A stretch of 64,000 bases of DNA from Lotus japonicus (GCF_012489685.1 NC_080043.1:50421127-50485126); one strand, 5' to 3'; shown: positions 43,128-57,166, numbered from the stretch's first letter. Notes: a model not told the origin generated them from the sequence alone. Translations and numbers: made by a program.

Positions 43128-43720
43128 TCCGGTTCTAGGATTTTGGTTTCTTTTCTTATCTGGAATTCTGGTTAGCAACTCTTTGTCATTTCTTGTTACC
43201 TTGATTTTAGTTTTTGTTTCTTTTGGCTGAACCATTGCAAAAGTTAAGCCTTGTTAATTGTTCAGAATCAAAAACAAATTACAAAACGAAAATTCAAAAA
43301 AAAAAAAACGAAAATTCAAAAAAAAAAAATGGCTGAATGGTTCTTGTTTAATTAGCCAAATTCAATTGTTCAAGGTAATTTTGTTGCTAGCATTCCAATT
43401 TATTTTCTTCTTTCTGTTTGTTCTTGAATTCTTCTTTAGTCTCTAAATATTTGGAGTCCTTTCCATTTCTGTGGTGATTTGTCTTGTCTTCTTTTGTTTC
43501 ATATTCTAAAGTCTATTCTAATCTGTGTGACTCTACACAAATTTGGTGGCATAATTCTTTGTGTGTCTTAACTTTGATTTACTCAAGAGATTGTGAGAAT
43601 TTTTGAGTGGAAAAAGGCAAGAGTGCACATCATAGAAAAGCCAATTTGAGGGAAACACGAGAGAAGTGAGGTAAACACTAACATTTGTTTGTTCTACTTG
43701 AATCTTTTCATTTGTCAAAG

Positions 43721-46005
43721 ATGTCAGGAGAAGAGGAGGAGCAACCAGCAGTGCGACTCTCGACCATCGAAATGCGGGCTCTTACACAACATCTGGAAAA
43801 CTTAATGAGGAGGCAAACTGAAGAGATCCACGAAAGGCTGGATCAAATGGAGAACCGGAACAATAGTGACAGTGAAGGCGGGAGGCCACGACGAATTCAT
43901 GAAAATCCTAGACCTGCTCGGATTGAAGGAGTCAAATTCCAAATTCCTCCTTTTAAGGGAAAGAGTGATCCAGAGGCATACTTGGAGTGGGAACTCAAAA
44001 TAGAGCATGTCTTTGCTTGCAACAACTATGAGGAGGACCAAAAGGTGAAACTTGCAGCTGCTCACTTTTCAGACTATGCTCTTGTTTGGTGGAATAAGTT
44101 TGCAAAAGAGAGATTGAGAAATGAGGAGCCAGCGGTGGAAACATGGGCTGAAATGAAACGAATCATGAGGAAAAGATATGTCCCTTCAAGCCATGCTAGG
44201 GATGTAAAATTTAAACTTCAAAAACTTACCCAAGGCAGCAAGAGTGTTGAGGAGTATTACAAAGAACTTGAGGTGCTTATGTTGCAAGCCAATCTTGAGG
44301 AGGATGAAGAGGTAACCATGATTCGATTTATTAATGGTTTATCTAATGATGTTAGAGATATTGTAGAACTTCAGGAATATGTAGACATGGAAGAATTGCT
44401 GCACAAGGCCACTAAAGTTGAGCAACAACTCAAAAGGAAAGGGCTTGCAAGGAAGAGTTCTACCAATTCCAATTCATCTTGGAGAGACAGAATGAAGAAT
44501 GAAGGGCCGAGCACCCTTAGCAAACCAGCCACCAAACCACAAGCTTCAGCTTCTTCAAAACCTCTTGAACAACCATCCAAAAAGAGCAAAGAGGTCAAGT
44601 GCTTCAAATGCCAAGGTATGGGACATTATGCTTATGAATGTGCCTCCAAAAAGACCATGATTCTTAAGGATGATGAAGACTACACCAGTGAGTCCGAAGG
44701 AGAACAAAGTGAAGAAGAAGAGGAGGCAGCCATGAATGGTGAACTGTTGATGATCCGGAGAATGCTTGGTAGCCAACAAAAGCCAAAGAAAGAAAGCCAA
44801 AGAGAGAATATCTTTCACACAAGATGTTCTGTCAATGGGCAGACTTGCTTGATGATTGTTGATGGCGGGAGCTGTACTAATGTGGCTAGTGAAAGAATGG
44901 TGGAGAAGCTGAACCTGGTCACAAAACCACATCCTTGGCCATACAAACTTCAATGGCTCAGCCACTATGGAGAAATACAAGTAAGTAAGCAAGTTGAAGT
45001 TGACTTTTCCATTGGCAAATACAGGGATAAGGTTCTTTGTGATGTTGTTCCCATGGAGGCTAGTCACATACTGCTGGGAAGACCATGGCAATATGACACC
45101 AACTCTGATCATAATGGCAGCACCAACAAGATCTCATTCCAACATCATGGCCAGAAAATTACGCTCAAACCTTTGAGCCCTAGGGAGGTGCGTGAGGATC
45201 AAAAGAAAATGAGAGAAAAGATTGAACAAGAGAGAAAAGAAAAGAGTGAGACACTTGAAAGAAAGCAAAAAGAAAAGAGTGAAACACTTGAGAGAGAGCA
45301 AAAAGAAAAGAGTGAAATACTTGAGAGAAAAGAAATTTGTTTGATCAAAAAGAGAGAGGTGAAAAGGATGATAGCTTCAAAACAGATCCTATACTTGATG
45401 TTTTGCAAAAATCAGATTTTGAACACTAACACTTTTGAAAATTTTGAGCTGCCTTCTAGTGTTAAATCTCTTTTGCAGGATTATGAGGATGTGTTTCCAA
45501 CAAGTGTTCCAAGTGGTCTACCACCACTGAGAGGAATTGAGCATCAAATTGATCTCATTCCGGGAGCTTCTTTGCCTAATAGGCCAGCATATAGAAGCAA
45601 CCCACAAGAAACCACTGAAATTCAAAGACAAGTGGAAGAACTCTTGAACAAAGGGTGGGTAAGAAATAGCATGAGTCCTTGTGCTGTAGCGGTGATTTTG
45701 GTACCAAAGAAAGATGGGACTTGGAGAATGTGCTCTGATTGTAGAGCCTTGAATAACATCACCATTAAGTATAGGCACCCTATTCCTAGACTTGATGATT
45801 TGCTTCATGAATTGCATGGAGCATGTTATTTTTCAAAAATTGATTTGAAAAGTGGTTACAATCAAATAAGGATTAAAGAAGGGGATGAATGGAAAACTGC
45901 TTTCAAAACTAAATATGGTTTGTATGAATGGTTGGTTATGCCTTTTGGTTTAACTAATGCACCTAGTACTTTTATGAGACTAATGAACCATGTTTTGAGG
46001 GAATT
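43721..46005 (+). pseudogene. Element G gag-PR-RT, truncated by H1
   Basis: ATG at 43721 ([11 protein letters not shown]). 761 codons almost identical to B through gag, zinc knuckle ([14 protein letters not shown]), the DGG protease box and RT up to [11 protein letters not shown]1 then interrupts before YFDD; the frame reads 26 meaningless codons into the H1 LTR to 46084. Differences from B in conserved RT positions include [12 protein letters not shown] (Pro to Ala) and DDLLHELHG (Asp to His), so RT may have been weakened before the interruption. Confidence 0.92.
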
Positions 46006-47030
46006 TGATACGCCCCAAGTTGATGCAAGGGCTGCAATGGATCGTCTAGGATTGATCTTGGATGATGAGAACTCTGAAATGTGAGAAAGAAGAAGAAGAA
46101 TTTCGTGATGGAAGGGAAATGGACAGAAAAGAGGGGAAGTTTTAGTGAAATGGAAGATGAAGACTTCACACAAAGGTGGTGACAAACCCTTGATAAGCCT
46201 AATTCTTGAATCACTCAAGAACTATGAGAATCACTCTCACAAATCTGAATCACTCAGAAAAGAAAATACTAATTCATTCATAATCTGTCTATTACATTGA
46301 AGGAGTGGTCCTTATAAAGAAGAAGGAAATTCAGCCTAGTTACAAAAAAATGATGAGGTGTAATTTCTCTAGAAGAATCCTAGGCTAGGAGTTACAAATT
46401 AAAAGAGGAAGATAGTGATATGCTTCAGCCCTGAACGTGTTTTTAGTGGCTGATTGCTTCATGTAACTCCCTTTCTTGATTGTTATTCTGACCAGGGAAT
46501 ATAGCATTCAATGCTCTTTATGAACTTAATTTCCCTTTCTTTGTAACTCCATTCTTGGCTTTGAAAGCTCTTCAATCCTTTGACTTTGCTGATGTAACTC
46601 CTCCATTCAGAACTTATTGAAATTCAAACACATTCAAAGAGTTTTAAGAAAGGAATGGATCCCTCCCTTTAAGCCCTTCATGCGCCACATGCAAACACAC
46701 ACCACTTGAAGTGGATTAAACACACTAAAATAAAATTCAGCAACATAATGCATTTGGATCCAACTTATTCAATTGGTCCTTTGCATTTTTATTGAAATAA
46801 AATAAAACAGAACATCACATGGCAGCCCCTATGCGTGGGCTGGCTCTTCTTCTTGGGCCTGAATGATCATCATGATTTTTGGTTCCATCTCTTCTACCAC
46901 TTTGTCTTCAAGAATGGTTGCCACTACTTGCTGAAGAGTCTCTTTGGCCTTTTTAGCTCTAGCCCTTGTCATTGGTCCTCCAAGTCCTTTTAGGGCTCCA
47001 TGACCCTTGTCCTTGTCCTTGTCCTCATCA
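46006..47030 (-). repeat. Element H1 3' LTR (second LTR type)
   Basis: 1025 bp; on the minus strand TGATGAGGACA to GGGCGTATCA. The first ~90 bp match the B LTR closely; the rest is homologous but clearly diverged. The PPT (TTCCCTCCCTCTTG on +) is at 47031-47044. Confidence 0.9.
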
Positions 47031-50000
47031 TTCCCTCCCTCTTGAAAAGGATTTGACCTCAAATCAAATTCTCCGCCATCTGCATCAAAGAGAGATAAAT
47101 CAGAGACATTAAAGGTTGAGCTGATGTTATACTCACCTGGAAGCGCTATTTTGTAGGCATTGTTATTGATTCTCTCAAGCACTTGAAAAGGTCCATCCCC
47201 TCTAGGTTGGAGTTTGGATTTCCTTTGTTCTGGAAACCTTTCCTTCCTCATGTGCACCCAAACCCAATCTCCGGGTTGGAACACCACCTCCTTTCTTCCC
47301 TTGTTAGCTTGCCTAGCATAACTCTCATTCTTTCTCTCAATTTGAGCCTTCACACGCTCATGCATCTTCTTGACATATTCAGCTTTGCCCTGTCCTTCCT
47401 TGTGCTTGAAAACAGAAATGTTAGGCATAGGCAACAAATCAAGAGGAGTCAAAGGGTTAAATCCATACACTACTTCAAATGGAGAGAAATTGGTAGTGCT
47501 ATGGACAGCCCTATTGTAAGCAAATTCAACATGAGGCAAACACGCCTCCCAAGCCTTTAAATTGGCCTTAAGGACAGTCCTAAGCAAGGTGCCTAGGGTC
47601 CTATTAACCACCTCAGTTTGCCCATCAGTTTGTGGGTGGCAAGTGGTAGAGAACAAAAGTTTGGTGCCTAACTTCCCCCATAAAGTCCTCCAGAAGTGAC
47701 TTAGGAACTTGGTGTCCCTATCACTAACTATGCTTCTAGGCATCCCATGAAGTCTTACAACTTCTTTAAAGAACAAATCAGCAACGTGACAAGCATCATC
47801 AGCTTTCCTGCAAGGAATAAAGTGAGCCATTTTTGAAAACCTATCAACAACCACAAAAATGGAATCCTTACCATTCTTTGTTCTAGGGAGGCCTAAAACA
47901 AAGTCCATAGACAAGTCAACCCAAGGGTATTCAGGGATTGGCAAAGAAGTATACAAACCATGTGGCATCACCTTAGACTTAGCCTTCTTGCAAACAATGC
48001 AATGTTCACAAAACTTGATCACATCATGTTTCATTTTGGGCCAATAGAAATGTTCCTGTAAAGTTTCTAGAGTCTTTTGGACTCCAAAATGACCCATTAG
48101 TCCCCCAGCATGGGATTCTTTAACAAGCAGTTCTCTAATGGAACTTTTAGGCACACACAACCTGTTTTCCTTAAATAAAAATCCATTGTGCCTATAAAAT
48201 CCATTTTGAGAAACTTTCTCACAAGCCACAAAAATTTCAGCAAAGTTATCATCTTTTTCATACATTTCTTTCACATGTTCAAGTCCTAGCAATTTAGTCT
48301 CTAACATGGAAAGCAACACGTGTCTCCTGGATAAAGCATCAGCCACAATGTTACTTTTCCCCTTTTTGTGTTTTATGACATAGGGAAATTGTTCCAAAAA
48401 TTCAACCCATTTGGCATGCCTTTTGTTCAACTTACCTTGCCCCTTCAAGTATTTCAGCGACTCATGATCACTATGAATCACGAATTCCTTGGGCAAAAGA
48501 TAATGCTGCCAGGTCTTCAAAGCTCTCACCAAAGCATACAATTCCTTATCATAAGTAGAATAGTTAAGGGCAGCTCCGCTTAACTTTTCACTAAAATAAG
48601 CAATTGGGTGGCCTTCTTGAAGCAACACAGCTCCAATACCTACATTTGAAGCATCACATTCAAGTTCAAAAGATTTAGCAAAGTTAGGTAAAGCAAGTAT
48701 AGGTGCATGGGTAAGCTTATGCTTTAGGGCAGCAAAGGCCTCTTCTTGATTCTTTCCCCAATGAAAACCCACATTCTTTTTCACCACTTCATTTAGGGGT
48801 GCTGCCAAGGTACTAAAGTCCTTTACAAACCTCCTGTAGAAACTGGCCAAGCCATGAAAACTTCTTACATCACCCACGGATTTAGGAGTGGGCCACTCTT
48901 GAATGGCTTTGATCTTTTCCTCATCAACCTGCACTCCTTTCGAACTCACAACAAAACCAAGAAACACAACATGGTCAGTGCAAAAAGTGCATTTCTCAAG
49001 ATTGGCAAACAATTGTTCCTTTCTAAGCATACTCAAGACGGATCTTAAGTGCTCAACATGCAGCTCAAGAGTAGTGCTATAGACCAAAATATCATCAAAG
49101 TACACAACCACAAATTTCCCAATGAATTCCCTCAAAACATGGTTCATTAGTCTCATAAAAGTACTAGGTGCATTAGTTAAACCAAAAGGCATAACCAACC
49201 ATTCATACAAACCATATTTAGTTTTGAAAGCAGTTTTCCATTCATCCCCTTCTTTAATCCTTATCTGATTGTAACCACTTTTCAAATCAATTTTAGAAAA
49301 ATAACATGCTCCATGCAATTCATCAAGCAAATCATCAAGTCTAGGAATAGGGTGCCTATACTTAATGGTGATGTTATTCAAGGCTCTACAATCAGAGCAC
49401 ATTCTCCAAGTCCCATCTTTCTTTGGTACCAAAATCACCGGTACAGCACAAGGACTCATGCTATTTCTTACCCACCCTTTGTTCAAGAGTTCTTCCACTT
49501 GTCTTTGAATTTCAGTGGTTTCTTGTGGGTTGCTTCTATATGCTGGCCTATTAGGCAAAGAAGCTCCCGGAATGAGATCAATTTGATGCTCAATTCCTCT
49601 CAGTGGTGGTAGACCACTTGGAACACTTGTCGGAAACACATCCTCATAATCCTGCAAAAGAGATTTAACACTAGAAGGCAGCTCAAAATTTTCAAAAGTG
49701 TTAGTGTTCAAAATCTGATTTTTGCAAAACATCAAGTATAGGATCTGTTTTGAAGCTATCATCCTTTTCACCTCTCTCTTTTTGATCAAACAAATTTCTT
49801 TTCTCTCAAGTATTTCACTCTTTTCTTTTTGCTCTCTCTCAAGTGTTTCACTCTTTTCTTTTTGCTTTCTCTCAAGTGTCTCACTCTTTTCTTTTCTCTC
49901 TTGTTCAATCTTTTCTCTCATTTTCTTTTGATCCTCACGCACCTCCCTAGGGCTCAAAGGTTTGAGCGTAATTTTCTGGCCATGATGTTGGAATGAGATC

Positions 50001-51407
50001 TTGTTGGTGCTTCCATTATGATCAGAGTTGGTGTCATATTGCCATGGTCTTCCCAGCAGTATGTGACTAGCCTCCATGGGAACAACATCACAAAGAACCT
50101 TATCCCTGTATTTGCCAATGGAAAAGTCAACTTCAACTTGCTTACTTACTTGTATTTCTCCATAGTGGCTGAGCCATTGAAGTTTGTATGGCCAAGGATG
50201 TGGTTTTGTGACCAGGTTCAGCTTCTACACCATTCTTTCACTAGCCACATTAGTACAGCTTCCGCCATCAACAATCATCAAGCAAATCTGCCCATTGACA
50301 GAACATCTTGTGTGAAAGATATTCTCTCTTTGGCTTTCTTTCTTTGGCTTTTGTTGGCTACCAAGCATTCTTCGGATCATCAACAGTTCACCATTCATGG
50401 CTGCCTCCTCTTCTTCTTCACTTTGTTCTCCTTCGGACTCACTGGTGTAGTCTCCATCATCCTTAAGAATCATGGTCTTTTGGAGGCACATTCATAAGCA
50501 TAATGTCCCATACCTTGGCATTTGAAGCACTTGACCTCTTGCTCTTTTTGGATGGTTGTTCAAGAGGTTTTGAAGAAGCTGAAGCTTGTGGTTTGGTGGC
50601 TGGTTTGCTAAGGGTGCTCGGCCCTTCATTCTTCATTCTGTCTCTCCAAGATGAATTGGAATTGGTAGAACTCTTCCTTGCAAGCCCTTTCCTTTTGAGT
50701 TGTTGCTCAACTTTAGTGGCCTTGTGCAGCAATTCTTCCATGTCTACATATTCCTGAAGTTCTACAATATCTCTAACATCATTAGATAAACCATTAATAA
50801 ATCGAATCATGGTTACCTCTTCATCCTCCTCAAGATTGGCTTGCAACATAAGCACCTCAAGTTCTTTGTAATACTCCTCAACACTCTTGCTGCCTTGGGT
50901 AAGTTTTTGAAGTTTAAATTTTACATCCCTAGCATGGCTGAAGGGACATATCTTTTCCTCATGATTCGTTTCATTTCAGCCCATGTTTCCACCGCTGGCT
51001 CCTCATTTCTCAATCTCTCTTTTGCAAACTTATTCCACCCAAACAAGAGCATAGTCTGAAAAGTGAGCAGCTGCAAGTTTCACCTTTTGGTCCTCCTCAT
51101 AGTTGTTGCAAGCAAAGACATGCTCTATTTTGAGTTCCCACTCCAAGTATGCCTCTGGATCACTCTTTCCCTTAAAAGGAGAATTTGGAATTTGACTCCT
51201 TCAATCCGAGCAGGTCTAGGATTTTCATGAATTCGTCGTGGCCTCCCGCCTTCACTGTCACTATTGTTCCGGTTCTCCATTTGATCCAGCCTTTCGTGGA
51301 TCTCTTCAGTTTGCCTCCTCATTAAGTTTTTCCAGATGTTGTGTAAGAGCCCGCATTTCGATGGTCGAGAGCCGCACTGCTGGTTGCTCCTCCTCTTCTC
51401 CTGACAT
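46829..51407 (-). pseudogene. Element H1 gag-pol polyprotein
   Basis: Minus strand from ATG 51405-51407 to the stop at 46829-46831. From about 50224 down it is one open frame covering the end of PR, RT (VVVYFDD), RNase H, integrase (H-H-C-C, D, D, E all present) and the tail [18 protein letters not shown] with an end different from B (EEEPAHA). Upstream, a TAG replaces GAG at 50225-50227, and 1-base indels occur near 50480, 50537 and in 51180-51340, increasing towards the gap. Some of these may be sequence errors and not real mutations. Protease box is DGG, as in B. Confidence 0.88.
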
Positions 51408-51416
51408 CTTTGACAA

Positions 51417-51516
51417 NNNNNNNNNNNNNNNNNNNNNNNNNNNNNNNNNNNNNNNNNNNNNNNNNNNNNNNNNNNNNNNNNNNNNNNNNNNNNNNNNNNN
51501 NNNNNNNNNNNNNNNN
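51417..51516. other. Assembly gap of exactly 100 N
   Basis: 100 N is the usual placeholder for a gap of unknown size. The sequence left of it is H1 gag start, right of it the middle of an H-type 3' LTR. Confidence 0.98.
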
Positions 51517-52246
51517 TTACATTGAAGGAGTGGTCCTTATAAAGAAGAAGGAAATTCAGCCTAGTTACAAAAAAATGATGAGGTGTAATTTCTCTAGAAG
51601 AATCCTAGGCTAGGAGTTAGAGGAAGATAGTGATATGCTTCAGCCCTGAACGTGTTTTTAGTGGCTGATTGCTTCATGTAACTCCCTTCTTGATTGTTAT
51701 TCTGACCAGGGAATATAGCATTCAATGCTCTTTATGAACTTAATTTCCCTTTCTTTGTAACTCCATTCTTGGCTTTGAAAGCTCTTCAATCCTTTGACTT
51801 TGCTGATGTAACTCCTCCATTCAGAACTTATTGAAATTCAAACACATTCAAAGAGTTTTAAGAAAGGAATGGATCCCTCCCCTTTAAGCCCTTCATGCGC
51901 CACATGCAAACACACACCACTTGAAGTGGATTAAACACACTAAAATAAAATTCAGCAACATAATGCATTTGGATCCAACTTATTCAATTGGTCCTTTGCA
52001 TTTTTATTGAAATAAAATAAAACAGAACATCACATGGCAGCCCCTATGCGTGGGCTGGCTCTTCTTCTTGGGCCTGAATGATCATCATGATTTTTTGGTT
52101 CCATCTCTTCTACCACTTTGTCTTCAAGAATGGTTGCCACTACTTGCTGAAGAGTCTCTTTGGCCTTTTTAGCTCTAGCCCTTGTCATTGGTCCTCCAAG
52201 TCCTTTTAGGGCTCCATGACCCTTGTCCTTGTCCTTGTCCTCATCA
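51517..52246 (-). repeat. Element H2 3' LTR fragment
   Basis: 730 bp corresponding to about 46294-47030 of H1; the outer end is lost in the gap. Confidence 0.88.
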
Positions 52247-55200
52247 TTCCCTCCCTCTTGAAAAGGATTTGACCTCAAATCAAATTCTCCGCCATCTGCA
52301 TCAAAGAGAGATAAATCAAGACATTAAAGGTTGAGCTGATGTTATACTCACCTGGAAGCTATTTTGTAGGCATTGTTATTGATTCTCTCAAGCACTTGAA
52401 AAGGTCCATCCCTCTAGGTTGGAGTTTGGATTTCCTTTGTTCTGGAAACCTTTCCTTCCTCATGTGCACCCAAACCCAATCTCCGGGTTGGAACACCACC
52501 TCCTTTCTTCCCTTGTTAGCTTGCCTAGCATAACTCTCATTCTTTCTCTCAATTTGAGCCTTCACACGCTCATGCATCTTCTTGACATATTCAGCTTTGC
52601 CCTGTCCTTCCTTGTGCTTGAAAACAGAAATGTTAGGCATAGGCAACAAATCAAGAGAGTCAAAGGGTTAAATCCATACACTACTTCAAATGGAGAGCAA
52701 TTGGTAGTGCTATGGACAGCCCTATTGTAAGCAAATTCAACATGAGGCAAACACGCCTCCCAAGCCTTTAAATTGGCCTTAAGGACAGTCCTAAGCAAGG
52801 TGCCTAGGGTCCTATTAACCACCTCAGTTTGCCCATCAGTTTGTGGTGGCAAGTGGTAGAGAACAAAAGTTTGGTGCCTAACTTCCCCCATAAAGTCCTC
52901 CAGAAGTGACTTAGGAACTTGGTGTCCCTATCACTAACTATGCTTCTAGGCATCCCATGAAGTCTTACAACTTCTTTAAAGAACAAATCAGCAACGTGAC
53001 AAGCATCATCAGCTTTCCTGCAAGGAATAAAGTGAGCCATTTTTGAAAACCTATCAACAACACAAAAAATGGAATCCTTACCATTCTTTGTTCTAGGAGG
53101 CCTAAAACAAAGTCCATAGACAAGTCAACCCAAGGGTATTCAGGGATTGGCAAAGAAGTATACAAACCATGTGGCATCACCTTAGACTTAGCCTTCTTGC
53201 AAACAATGCAATGTTCACAAAACTTGATCACATCATGTTTCATTTTGGGCCAATAGAAATGTTCCTGTAAAGTTTCTAGAGTCTTTTGGACTCCAAAAAT
53301 GACCCATTAGTCCCCCAGCATGGGATTCTTTAACAAGCAGTTCTCTAATGGAACTTTTAGGCACACACAACCTGTTTTCCTTAAATAAAAATCCATTGTG
53401 CCTATAAAATCCATTTTGAGAAACTTTCTCACAAGCCACAAAAATTTCAGCAAAGTTATCATCTTTTTCATACATTTCTTTCACATGTTCAAGTCCTAGC
53501 AATTTAGTCTCTAACATGGAAAGCAACACGTGTCTCCTGGATAAAGCATCAGCCACAATGTTACTTTTCCCCTTTTTGTGTTTTATGACATAGGGAAATT
53601 GTTCCAAAAATTCAACCCATTTGGCATGCCTTTTGTTCAACTTACCTTGCCCCTTCAAGTATTTCAGCGACTCATGATCACTATGAATCACGAATTCCTT
53701 GGGCAAAAGATAATGCTGCCAGGTCTTCAAAGCTCTCACCAAAGCATACAATTCCTTATCATAAGTAGAATAGTTAAGGGCAGCTCCGCTTAACTTTTCA
53801 CTAAAATAAGCAATTGGGTGGCCTTCTTGAAGCAACACAGCTCCAATACCTACATTGAAGCATCACATTCAAGTTCAAAAGATTTAGCAAAGTTAGGTAA
53901 AGCAAGTATAGGTGCATGGGTAAGCTTATGCTTTAGGGCAGCAAAGGCCTCTCTTGATTCTTTCCCCAATGAAAACCCACATTCTTTTTCACTTCATTTA
54001 GGGGTGCTGCCAGGTACTAAAGTCCTTACAAACCTCCTGTAGAAACTGGCCAAGCCATGAAAACTTCTTACATCACCCACGGATTTAGGAGAGGGCCACT
54101 CTTGAATGGCTTTGATCTTTTCCTCATCAACCTGCACTCCTTTCGAACTCACAACAAAACCAAGAAACAACATGGTCAGTGCAAAAAGTGCATTTCTCAA
54201 GATTGGCAAACAATTGTTCCTTTCTAAGCATACTCAAGACGGATCTTAAGTGCTCAACATGCAGCTCAAGAGTAGTGCTATAGACCAAAATATCATCAAA
54301 GTACACAACCACAAATTTCCCAATGAATTCCCTCAAAACATGGTTCATTAGTCTCATAAAAGTACTAGGTGCATTAGTTAAACCAAAAGGCATAACCAAC
54401 CATTCATACAAACCATATTTAGTTTTGAAAGCAGTTTTCCATTCATCCCTTCTTTAATCCTTATCTGATTGTAACCACTTTTCAAATCAATTTTAGAAAA
54501 AATAACATGCTCCATGCAATTCATCAAGCAAATCATCAAGTCTAGGAATAGGGTGCCTATACTTAATGGTGATGTTATTCAAGGCTCTACAATCAGAGCA
54601 CATTCTCCAAGTCCCATCTTTCTTTGGTACCAAAATCACCGGTACAGCACAAGGACTCATGCTATTTCTTACCCACCCTTTGTTCAAGAGTTTTTCCACT
54701 TGTCTTTGAATTTCAGTGGTTTCTTGTGGGTTGCTTCTATATGCTGGCCTATTAGGCAAGAAGCTCCCGGAATGAGATCAATTTGATGCTCAATTCCTCT
54801 CAGTGGTGGTAGACCACTTGGAACACTTGTTGGAAACACATCCTCATAATCCTGCAAAAGAGATTTAACACTAGAAGGCAGCTCAAAATTTTCAAAAGTG
54901 TTAGTGTTCAAAATCTGATTTTTGCAAAACATCAAGTATAGGATCTGTTTTGAAGCTATCATCCTTTTCACTCTCTCTTTTTGATCAAACAAATTTCTTT
55001 TCTCTCAAGTATTTCACTCTTTTCTTTTTGCTCTCTCTCAAGTGTTTCACTCTTTTCTTTTTGCTTTCTCTCAAGTGTCTCACTCTTTTCTTTTCTCTCT
55101 TGTTCAATTTTCTCTCATTTTCTTTTGATCCTCACGCACCTCCCTAGGGCTCAAAGGTTTGAGCGTAATTTTCTGGCCATGATGTTGGAATGAGATCTTG

Positions 55201-56560
55201 TTGGTGCTTCCATTATGATCAGAGTTGGTGTCATATTGCCATGGTCTTCCCAGCAGTATGTGACTAGCCTCCATGGGAACAACATCACAAAGAACCTTAT
55301 CCCTGTATTGCCAATGGAAAAGTCAACTTCAGTGCTTTTACTTGTATTTCTCCATAGTGGTGAGCCATTGAAGTTGTATGGCCAAGGATGTGGTTTGTGA
55401 CCAGTTCAGCTTCTCCACCATTCTTTCACTAGCACATTAGTACAGCTTCCGCCATCAACAATCATCAAGCAAATCTGCCCATTGACAGAACATCTTGTGT
55501 GAAAATATTCTCTCTTTGGCTTTCTTTCTTTGGCTTTTGTTGGCTACAAGCATTCTTCGGATCATCAACAGTTCACCATTCATGGCTGCTCCTCTTTTCT
55601 CACTTTGTTCTCCTTCGACTCACTGGTAGTTCCATCATCCTTAAGAATCATGTCTTTTTGGAGGCACATTCATAAGCATAATGTCCCATACCTTGCATTT
55701 GAAGCACTTGACCTCTTTGCTCTTTTGGATGGTTGTTCAAGAGGTTTGAAGAAGCTGAAGCTTGTGGTTGTGGTGGTTTGTAAGGTGCTCGCCCTTATTC
55801 TTCATTCTGTTCTCAAGAGAATTGGAATTGGGTAGAACTCTCCTTGCAAGCCTTTCCTTTTGATTGTTGCTCAACTTTAGTGCCTTGTGCAGCAATTCTT
55901 CCATGTCTACATATTCCTGAAGTTTCTACAATATCTCTAAATCATTAGAAGACCATTAATAAATCGAATCATGGTTACCTCTTCATCCTCCTCAAGATTG
56001 GCTTGCAACATAAGCACCTCAAGTTCTTTGTAATACTCCTCAACACTCTTGCTGCCTTGGGTAAGTTTTGAAGTTTAAATTTTACATCCCTAGCATGGCT
56101 GAAGGACATATCTTTTCCTCATGATTCTTTCATTTCAGCCATGTTTCCACCGCTGGCTCCTCATTTCTCAATCTCTCTTTTGCAAACTTATTCCACCAAA
56201 CAAGAGCATAGTCTGAAAAGTGAGCAGCTGCAGTTTCACCTTTTGGTCCTCCTCATAGTTGTTGCAAGCAAAGACATGCTCTATTTTGAGTTCCCACTCC
56301 AAGTATGCCTCTGGATCACTCTTTCCCTTAAAAGGAGGAATTTGGAATTTGACTCCTTCAATCCGAGCAGGTCTAGGTTTTCATGAATTCGTCGTGGCCT
56401 CCCGCCTTCACTGTCACTATTGTTCCGGTTCTCCATTGATCCAGCCTTTCGTGGATCTCTTCAGTTTGCCTCCTCATTAAGTTTCCAGATGTTGTGTAAG
56501 AGCCCGCATTTCGATGGTCGAGAGTCGCACTGCTGGTTGCTCCTCCTCTTCTCCTGACAT
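52044..56560 (-). pseudogene. Element H2 gag-pol, many single-base indels
   Basis: ATG at 56558-56560 and stop CTA at 52044-52046 (both on the minus strand). All domains of B can be followed (gag, CCHC, DGG, VVVYFDD, RNase H, HHCC, D, D, E) but the frame changes repeatedly, at about 52313, 52357, 52411, 52656, 52844, 53062, 53096, 53298, 53854, 53951, 54012, 54170 and 54450, and very densely at 55130-55940. Most changes shorten a run or a doublet by one base, which looks more like consensus error than natural decay. Confidence 0.85.
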
Positions 56561-57151
56561 CTTTGACAAATGAAAAGATTCAAGTAGAACAAACAAATGT
56601 TATGTTTACCTCACTTCTCTCGTGTTTCCCTCAAATTGGCTTTTCTATGATGTGCACTCTTGCCTTTTTCCACTCAAAAATTCTCACAATCTCTTGAGTA
56701 AATCAAAGTTAAGACACACAAAGAATTATGCCACCAAATTTGTGTAGAGTCACACAGATTAGAATAGACTTTAGAATATGAAACAAAAGAAGACAAGACA
56801 AATCACCACAGAAATGGAAAGGACTCCAAATATTTAGAGACTAAAGAAGAATTCAAGAACAAACAGAAAGAAGAAAATAAATTGGAATGCTAGCAAAAAA
56901 ATTACCTTGAACAATTGAATTTGGCTAATTAAACAAGAACCATTCAGCCATTTTTTTTTTGAATTTTTCGTTTTTTTTTTTTTTGAATTTTCGTTTTGTA
57001 ATTTGTTTTTGATTCTGAACAATTAACAAGGCTAACTTTTGCAATGGTTCAGCCAAAAGAAACAAAAACTAAAATCAAGGTAACAAGAAATGACAAAGAG
57101 TTGCTAACCAGAATTCCAGATAAGAAAAGAAACCAAAATCCTAGAACCGGA
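56561..57151 (-). other. Element H2 untranslated leader
   Basis: Reverse complement of the B leader (4739-5330), including the A-rich AAAATTC blocks (seen as T runs at 56949-56990). No gene. Confidence 0.75.
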
Positions 57152-57164
57152 GCTCTGATTACCA
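57152..57164 (-). other. Element H2 primer-binding site
   Basis: GCTCTGATTACCA on +, that is TGGTAATCAGAGC on the minus strand, with the family's extra A. Confidence 0.85.
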
Positions 57165-57166
57165 AA

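Larger units (their letters stand above)
42200..46005 (+). mobile_element. Element G: B-family CRM-like element, cut by H1
   Basis: 5' LTR, 13-base PBS, leader and gag-pol up to RT, all very close to B. Left flank GTTGA (42195-42199). The rest of G would lie beyond H1 and is not in the window. Confidence 0.92.
46006..51416 (-). mobile_element. Element H1: B-family element, minus strand, running into the assembly gap
   Basis: Inserted into the G RT with left flank GAATT (46001-46005). It has 3' LTR, PPT and nearly the whole polyprotein, ending a few bases upstream of the gag ATG at the N gap. The internal region is nearly identical to B, but the LTR is of a different, diverged type. Confidence 0.88.

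Noticed and set aside
46006..46084. C-terminal extension of the G polyprotein
   Set aside because: Reads into the oppositely oriented H1 LTR; no biological meaning.
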